A stretch of 9,769 bases of DNA, taken from NCBI GenBank assembly GCA_015661535.1, contig DQVY01000161.1:1-9769 (forward strand). Reading direction: 5' to 3'. Numbering within the stretch: the first letter of the stretch is position 1; every line of letters begins with the position of its first letter. Under the pieces are notes generated by a model. The model was not told the origin of the DNA. It ran no database searches and worked only from the letters and a program-made list of their open reading frames with translations. Shown here one piece after another: positions 6,780 through 9,769 of this stretch. The position numbers and the translations under genes were made by a program. Source of the DNA: Sulfurovum sp. GTDB lineage: Bacteria; Campylobacterota; Campylobacteria; Campylobacterales; Sulfurovaceae.

Positions 6780-7844
6780 TTGTCATTTTTTTCTTACCAA
6801 ACCCTCAAAAAAGTCCTTTTTAAACTGGACCCCGAAACTGCCCATACCCTTGCAGGAATCGGACTTCGAAGCATTGCACACTGCCCGACACTTCTGCGTT
6901 ATGTTAAAAACCAATATTTTGTCACACACCCTATCCTTCAACAAGAGATCTTCGGAAGAAAATTCCAGAACCCTGTTGGCTTAGGTGCAGGTTTTGACAA
7001 AAACGGGCAATACATCACTGCTATGCCAACCATGGGTATGGGGTTTACAGAGATAGGTACTGTCACACCAAAACCACAAGACGGTAATGCAAAACCAAGA
7101 CTTTTTAGACTCATAGAAGACCAATCCATCCAAAATGCTATGGGCTTCAACAACAAAGGCAGCTACTATATGTTGCAGCGTCTTAAAAAGCTCTACTTTT
7201 TTGACTACCCTATAGGTATTAACATCGGAAAGAACAAACTTACCGCTGAAAATGATGCTTTAGATGATTATGAACTACTATTTAGAGCCTTTAAAGACTA
7301 TGGTGACTACATTGTCATCAACATCTCTTCGCCTAACACCCCAGGCCTAAGAGACCTTCAGAATGAAGCCTTTATCAAAGCTATCTTTGCCTTGGCAAAA
7401 GAGATCACCTCCCAACCTGTGCTGCTTAAAATTGCGCCGGACATGGAAGCAGAGGCGGCCATTGCTTTATGTCAAACAGCTGTAGAAGCTGGTGCAGCGG
7501 GGATCATCGCTACCAATACCACCATAGACTATTCGCTCACGGAACATGCCAAAGACTTTGGTGGTATTTCTGGAGCACTGCTTACAGAAAAATCGTACCA
7601 GCTTTTCAGAGCCATAGGAGAAGCACTCTATGGAAAAACCCTGCTCATATCCGTAGGCGGCATAGATTCTGCAGAAGAAGCCTACAGACGCATTAAAGCA
7701 GGTGCTTCACTTGTACAGGTCTACTCCATGTTGGTCTACAAAGGACCGGCACTCATTAAAGAGATAAACGAAGGACTCATCCACTTGTTAAACAAAGATG
7801 GATACACTCATATCTCAGAAGCTATTGGCGCAGATTGGAAATAG
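6780..7844 (+). CDS. pyrD: dihydroorotate dehydrogenase (quinone), class 2
   Basis: FMN enzyme of pyrimidine synthesis that oxidises dihydroorotate to orotate and passes electrons to the membrane quinone pool. Length 354 residues, slightly longer than E. coli PyrD (336). The N-terminal extension (about 1-45, FSYQTLKKVLFKLDPETAHTL) is the class 2 membrane-association and quinone-tunnel helix pair, absent in cytosolic class 1. The TIM barrel follows with NPVGLGAGFDKNG (64-76), GTVTPKPQ (93-100), the NAMGFNN loop (119-125) and NISSPNTPGLR (181-191). In the last, S184 corresponds to the catalytic base Ser175 of E. coli; a Ser rather than Cys base is the class 2 hallmark. FMN-phosphate binding is by SVGGI (291-295) and the VQVYS region (312-316). 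It starts at TTG with a good AGGAG. It lies between the beta-barrel gene and the M16 peptidase, and its stop is followed at once by the REP-like doublet. Confidence 0.96.
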   Translation: MSFFSYQTLKKVLFKLDPETAHTLAGIGLRSIAHCPTLLRYVKNQYFVTHPILQQEIFGRKFQNPVGLGAGFDKNGQYITAMPTMGMGFTEIGTVTPKPQDGNAKPRLFRLIEDQSIQNAMGFNNKGSYYMLQRLKKLYFFDYPIGINIGKNKLTAENDALDDYELLFRAFKDYGDYIVINISSPNTPGLRDLQNEAFIKAIFALAKEITSQPVLLKIAPDMEAEAAIALCQTAVEAGAAGIIATNTTIDYSLTEHAKDFGGISGALLTEKSYQLFRAIGEALYGKTLLISVGGIDSAEEAYRRIKAGASLVQVYSMLVYKGPALIKEINEGLIHLLNKDGYTHISEAIGADWK

Positions 7845-7849
7845 CTACA

Positions 7850-7902
7850 TAGGGTGCAATTCATTGCACCTTATGATACATGGTGCAATGAATTGCACCC
7901 TA
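7850..7902. repeat. inverted pair of REP-like palindromes (BIME-like doublet)
   Basis: The left arm (7850-7870, TAG + GGTGCAATTCATTGCACC) and right arm (7882-7902) are perfect 21-base reverse complements separated by 11 bases. Each arm is also a small hairpin by itself (GGTGCAA, 4-base loop, TTGCACC). Read on the minus strand, the right arm with its flank is GTAG followed by the palindrome. That fits the known REP design of a GTRG tetranucleotide plus palindrome associated with RAYT transposases; the left arm has ATAG. The doublet fills most of the pyrD-peptidase gap. It could form one long stem or two hairpins and affect read-through or mRNA stability. It lacks a T-tract, so it is not a standard terminator. 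Confidence 0.8.
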
Positions 7903-7915
7903 CGGAGAAACAAAC

Positions 7916-9238
7916 ATGAATACAAAACAAACAATTAAAAAATCAATCTTAGGACTGATACTATTTACAGGATTAACCATGGCAAACTCACTACCAAAAC
8001 ACTACACTAAAACACTCGACAACGATATGCAGATCGTTGTTATTCCTATGGACAATGACTCAGGTGTGATCACCACAGACATCTACTATAAAGTAGGAAG
8101 CAGAAATGAGACTATGGGTAAAAGTGGTATGGCACACATGCTTGAGCACCTAAGCTTCAAATCTACAGATAAACTTAAAGAGGGTGAGTTTGACACGATT
8201 GTAAAAAGTCGTGGCGGGGTGAACAATGCTGCTACCGGTTTTGACAAAACACACTATTACATTAAAACAGCCTCTAAAAACCTGGCACTCAGCCTTGACC
8301 TCTTTTCGGAACTTATGCACAACCTTAAACTTACCGATGAGGAGTTTCAAAAAGAGCGTGATGTCGTAGCAGAAGAGAGACGTTTACGTACAGACAATAA
8401 TCCTATGGGCTACCTCTATTTTAGAGTTTTCAACACGCACTTCACCTACCACCCTTACCACTGGCTGCCTATTGGCTTTATGGAAGACATACTTTCATGG
8501 AAAATTGAAGACATCAGAGACTTTTACAGCCGTTATTATCAACCGAGCAATGCCATCTTGATCGTAGCCGGTGACATTGACCCCGAAGAGGTATTTAAAG
8601 AAGCCCAAAAATATTTTGGGAAGATCAAAAATGAACACAGCATTCCAAAAGTCACTGCCATTGAGCCAAAAGTAGACGGAGCAAAACGCGCCATACTCCA
8701 CAAAGAGAGTAACAAGGTAGACACCCTTGCCATTACCTACTCTATTCCCAATTATGAGCATGATGACCAAGTAGCACTTTCAGCCATTAGCCACATTTTA
8801 AGTTCAGGTAAAAGTTCATGGTTTGAAAAAACCATTGTCAACGACAAACAACTTGCCAACCAAGTCTATGGTTACAATATGGAACTTACCGACCCGGGTG
8901 TGTTTCTTATTATGGCAATGGCTGCTCCCACAGCAAAAGTTGAAGATCTGGAAAAAGAGATCTTAGTTCAGCTTGAGAGGCTCAAAAAAGGTGAGGTAAC
9001 CCAGGCAGAACTAGACAAAGTAAAGATCAACACCAAAGCAGAATTCATCTACTCCTTAGAGAGTTCTTCTTCTGTTGCAGGACTTTATGGAGACTATTAT
9101 GTCAAGGGGAATATCCAGCCTTTACTTGAATATGAAGATAAATTAGATAAAATTACACTCAAAGATATTAGCGAGACAGCCAAAAAGTATTTTGATCATA
9201 ATTTTTCAACCACCGTCATACTAAAAAAGAACAACTAG
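7916..9238 (+). CDS. exported M16 family zinc metallopeptidase (pitrilysin/processing-peptidase type)
   Basis: A 440-residue single-unit M16 peptidase of the M16B size class, which usually dimerises to enclose its substrate. Residues 1-23 form a signal peptide (basic MNTKQTIKK, hydrophobic ILGLILFTGLTMA) with a likely cut before NSLPK, placing it in the periplasm. The inverted zinc motif HxxEH is HMLEH at 74-78: H74 and H78 bind zinc and E77 is the catalytic base. The third ligand is E153 or E154 in VVAEERR, about 75 residues further on as the family requires. The second M16 domain runs from about 190 to 370. The start is supported by GGAG at 7904-7907, just after the REP-like doublet. dapA begins nine bases after its stop. 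It corresponds in position to C. jejuni Cj0805 (recalled). The substrate is unknown; peptide turnover or envelope protein processing is inference. Confidence 0.94.
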   Translation: MNTKQTIKKSILGLILFTGLTMANSLPKHYTKTLDNDMQIVVIPMDNDSGVITTDIYYKVGSRNETMGKSGMAHMLEHLSFKSTDKLKEGEFDTIVKSRGGVNNAATGFDKTHYYIKTASKNLALSLDLFSELMHNLKLTDEEFQKERDVVAEERRLRTDNNPMGYLYFRVFNTHFTYHPYHWLPIGFMEDILSWKIEDIRDFYSRYYQPSNAILIVAGDIDPEEVFKEAQKYFGKIKNEHSIPKVTAIEPKVDGAKRAILHKESNKVDTLAITYSIPNYEHDDQVALSAISHILSSGKSSWFEKTIVNDKQLANQVYGYNMELTDPGVFLIMAMAAPTAKVEDLEKEILVQLERLKKGEVTQAELDKVKINTKAEFIYSLESSSSVAGLYGDYYVKGNIQPLLEYEDKLDKITLKDISETAKKYFDHNFSTTVILKKNN

Positions 9239-9240
9239 GA
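9236..9240 (+). promoter_or_regulatory. dapA ribosome binding site overlapping the peptidase stop
   Basis: TAGGA contains the TAG stop of the M16 gene and lies seven bases before the dapA ATG. This spacing suggests translational coupling and a shared transcript. Confidence 0.6.
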
Positions 9241-9247
9241 AAACAAA

Positions 9248-9769
9248 ATGCAACACTATATAACCGGTGCAACCACCGCACTCATTACTCCATTTAAAAA
9301 TGGTACCTTAGATGAGCCAACCTTTGCATCACTCATCAAAAGACAGATCAACAATGGCATAGATGCTGTTTGTCCTGTAGGTACCACAGGCGAATCTGCA
9401 ACCTTAAGCCACGATGAACACAAACGCTGCATAGAGATAGCAGTAGAAGTCTGTAAAGGTACTGGTACAAAAGTCCTTGCAGGTGCAGGCTCAAATGCAA
9501 CACATGAAGCCATAGACATCGCCAAACATGCTGAAGCCTGTGGCGTTGATGCCATCTTTTCTGTAAGCCCTTACTACAACAAACCAAGCCAGGAAGGCCT
9601 TTACCAACACTACAAAGCCATTGCATCAGCGGTAAAAGTACCTTTTATGCTTTACAATGTACCAGGACGTACAGGGGTTGACATCTTGCCGGGCACAGTG
9701 AAAAGACTTTTTGATGATGTTGAAAATATCATGGGTATCAAAGAAGCCACAGGGTCTATTGAAAGAACA
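9248..9769 (+). CDS. dapA: 4-hydroxy-tetrahydrodipicolinate synthase, 3'-truncated by window edge
   Basis: Cytoplasmic TIM-barrel aldolase that condenses pyruvate with aspartate semialdehyde, the first committed step to diaminopimelate and lysine. Only the first 174 codons are present of about 290-295. Visible active-site parts: GTTGE (45-49), whose T46-T47 lie in the proton relay; YYNKP (109-113); LYNVPGRTG (135-143) with Y136 and R141, matching E. coli Y133 and R138; and GIKEATG (163-169) with Schiff-base lysine K165, matching K161. All catalytic residues in the visible part are intact. The ATG is nine bases after the M16 peptidase stop, with a Shine-Dalgarno that overlaps that stop, so the two are probably one transcript. 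The peptidase-dapA pairing agrees with other Campylobacterota as recalled. Diaminopimelate supply links it functionally with murJ, also in this window. Confidence 0.96.
   Translation, partial: MQHYITGATTALITPFKNGTLDEPTFASLIKRQINNGIDAVCPVGTTGESATLSHDEHKRCIEIAVEVCKGTGTKVLAGAGSNATHEAIDIAKHAEACGVDAIFSVSPYYNKPSQEGLYQHYKAIASAVKVPFMLYNVPGRTGVDILPGTVKRLFDDVENIMGIKEATGSIERT

Noticed and set aside
7850..7902. CRISPR repeat or intrinsic terminator
   Set aside because: There are only two inverted arms and no spacer array. No T-tract follows the stem on either strand, so a REP-like doublet is the better description.
9256..9626. Minus-strand open frames opposite dapA
   Set aside because: The + strand encodes an unmistakable DapA with intact catalytic residues; the minus frames show no family features.

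Overview
The window looks like a chromosomal segment of a Campylobacterota (epsilonproteobacterial) bacterium, probably of the Sulfurovum/Sulfurimonas type. The base composition is moderately AT-rich. The order murJ - cysS - X - pyrD - M16 peptidase - dapA matches, from memory, the Campylobacter jejuni block Cj0801 - cysS - msbA - pyrD - Cj0805 - dapA. The species assignment is inference. All intact genes lie on the + strand.

Layout: (1) 1-2174 is the 3' portion of a Cu+-exporting P1B-type ATPase (copA-like); its start lies outside the window. (2) 2212-2865 is an OmpR-family response regulator with no histidine kinase after it. (3) 2858-3231 has no intact gene. It carries a frameshifted, internally deleted remnant that reads like an acyl-ACP thioesterase and whose start codon overlaps the regulator's stop. 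(4) 3262-4668 is the lipid II flippase murJ. (5) 4669-4758 is a promoter region with a 7-bp tandem repeat just upstream of a TATAAT box, leading into cysS (4759-6159). (6) 6225-6761 is a small secreted outer-membrane beta-barrel protein with its own likely promoter, in the slot where C. jejuni has msbA. (7) 6780-7844 is class 2 dihydroorotate dehydrogenase (pyrD), starting at TTG. (8) 7850-7902 is a perfect 21-bp inverted repeat whose arms are themselves hairpins, resembling a REP doublet (BIME-like). (9) 7916-9238 is an exported M16 zinc peptidase. (10) 9248-9769 is the 5' part of dapA, tightly coupled to the peptidase.

Functionally, the left end is a copper-efflux gene followed by a response regulator, next to decayed sequence. 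The rest is housekeeping: peptidoglycan precursor flipping (murJ), diaminopimelate/lysine synthesis (dapA), tRNA charging (cysS), pyrimidine synthesis (pyrD) and envelope functions (beta-barrel protein, periplasmic M16 peptidase). I see no phage, IS, CRISPR, tRNA, rRNA or new multi-gene system. The items most worth a second look are the thioesterase remnant, the REP-like doublet, the 7-bp repeat at the cysS promoter and the palindrome over the beta-barrel gene's -10 box.
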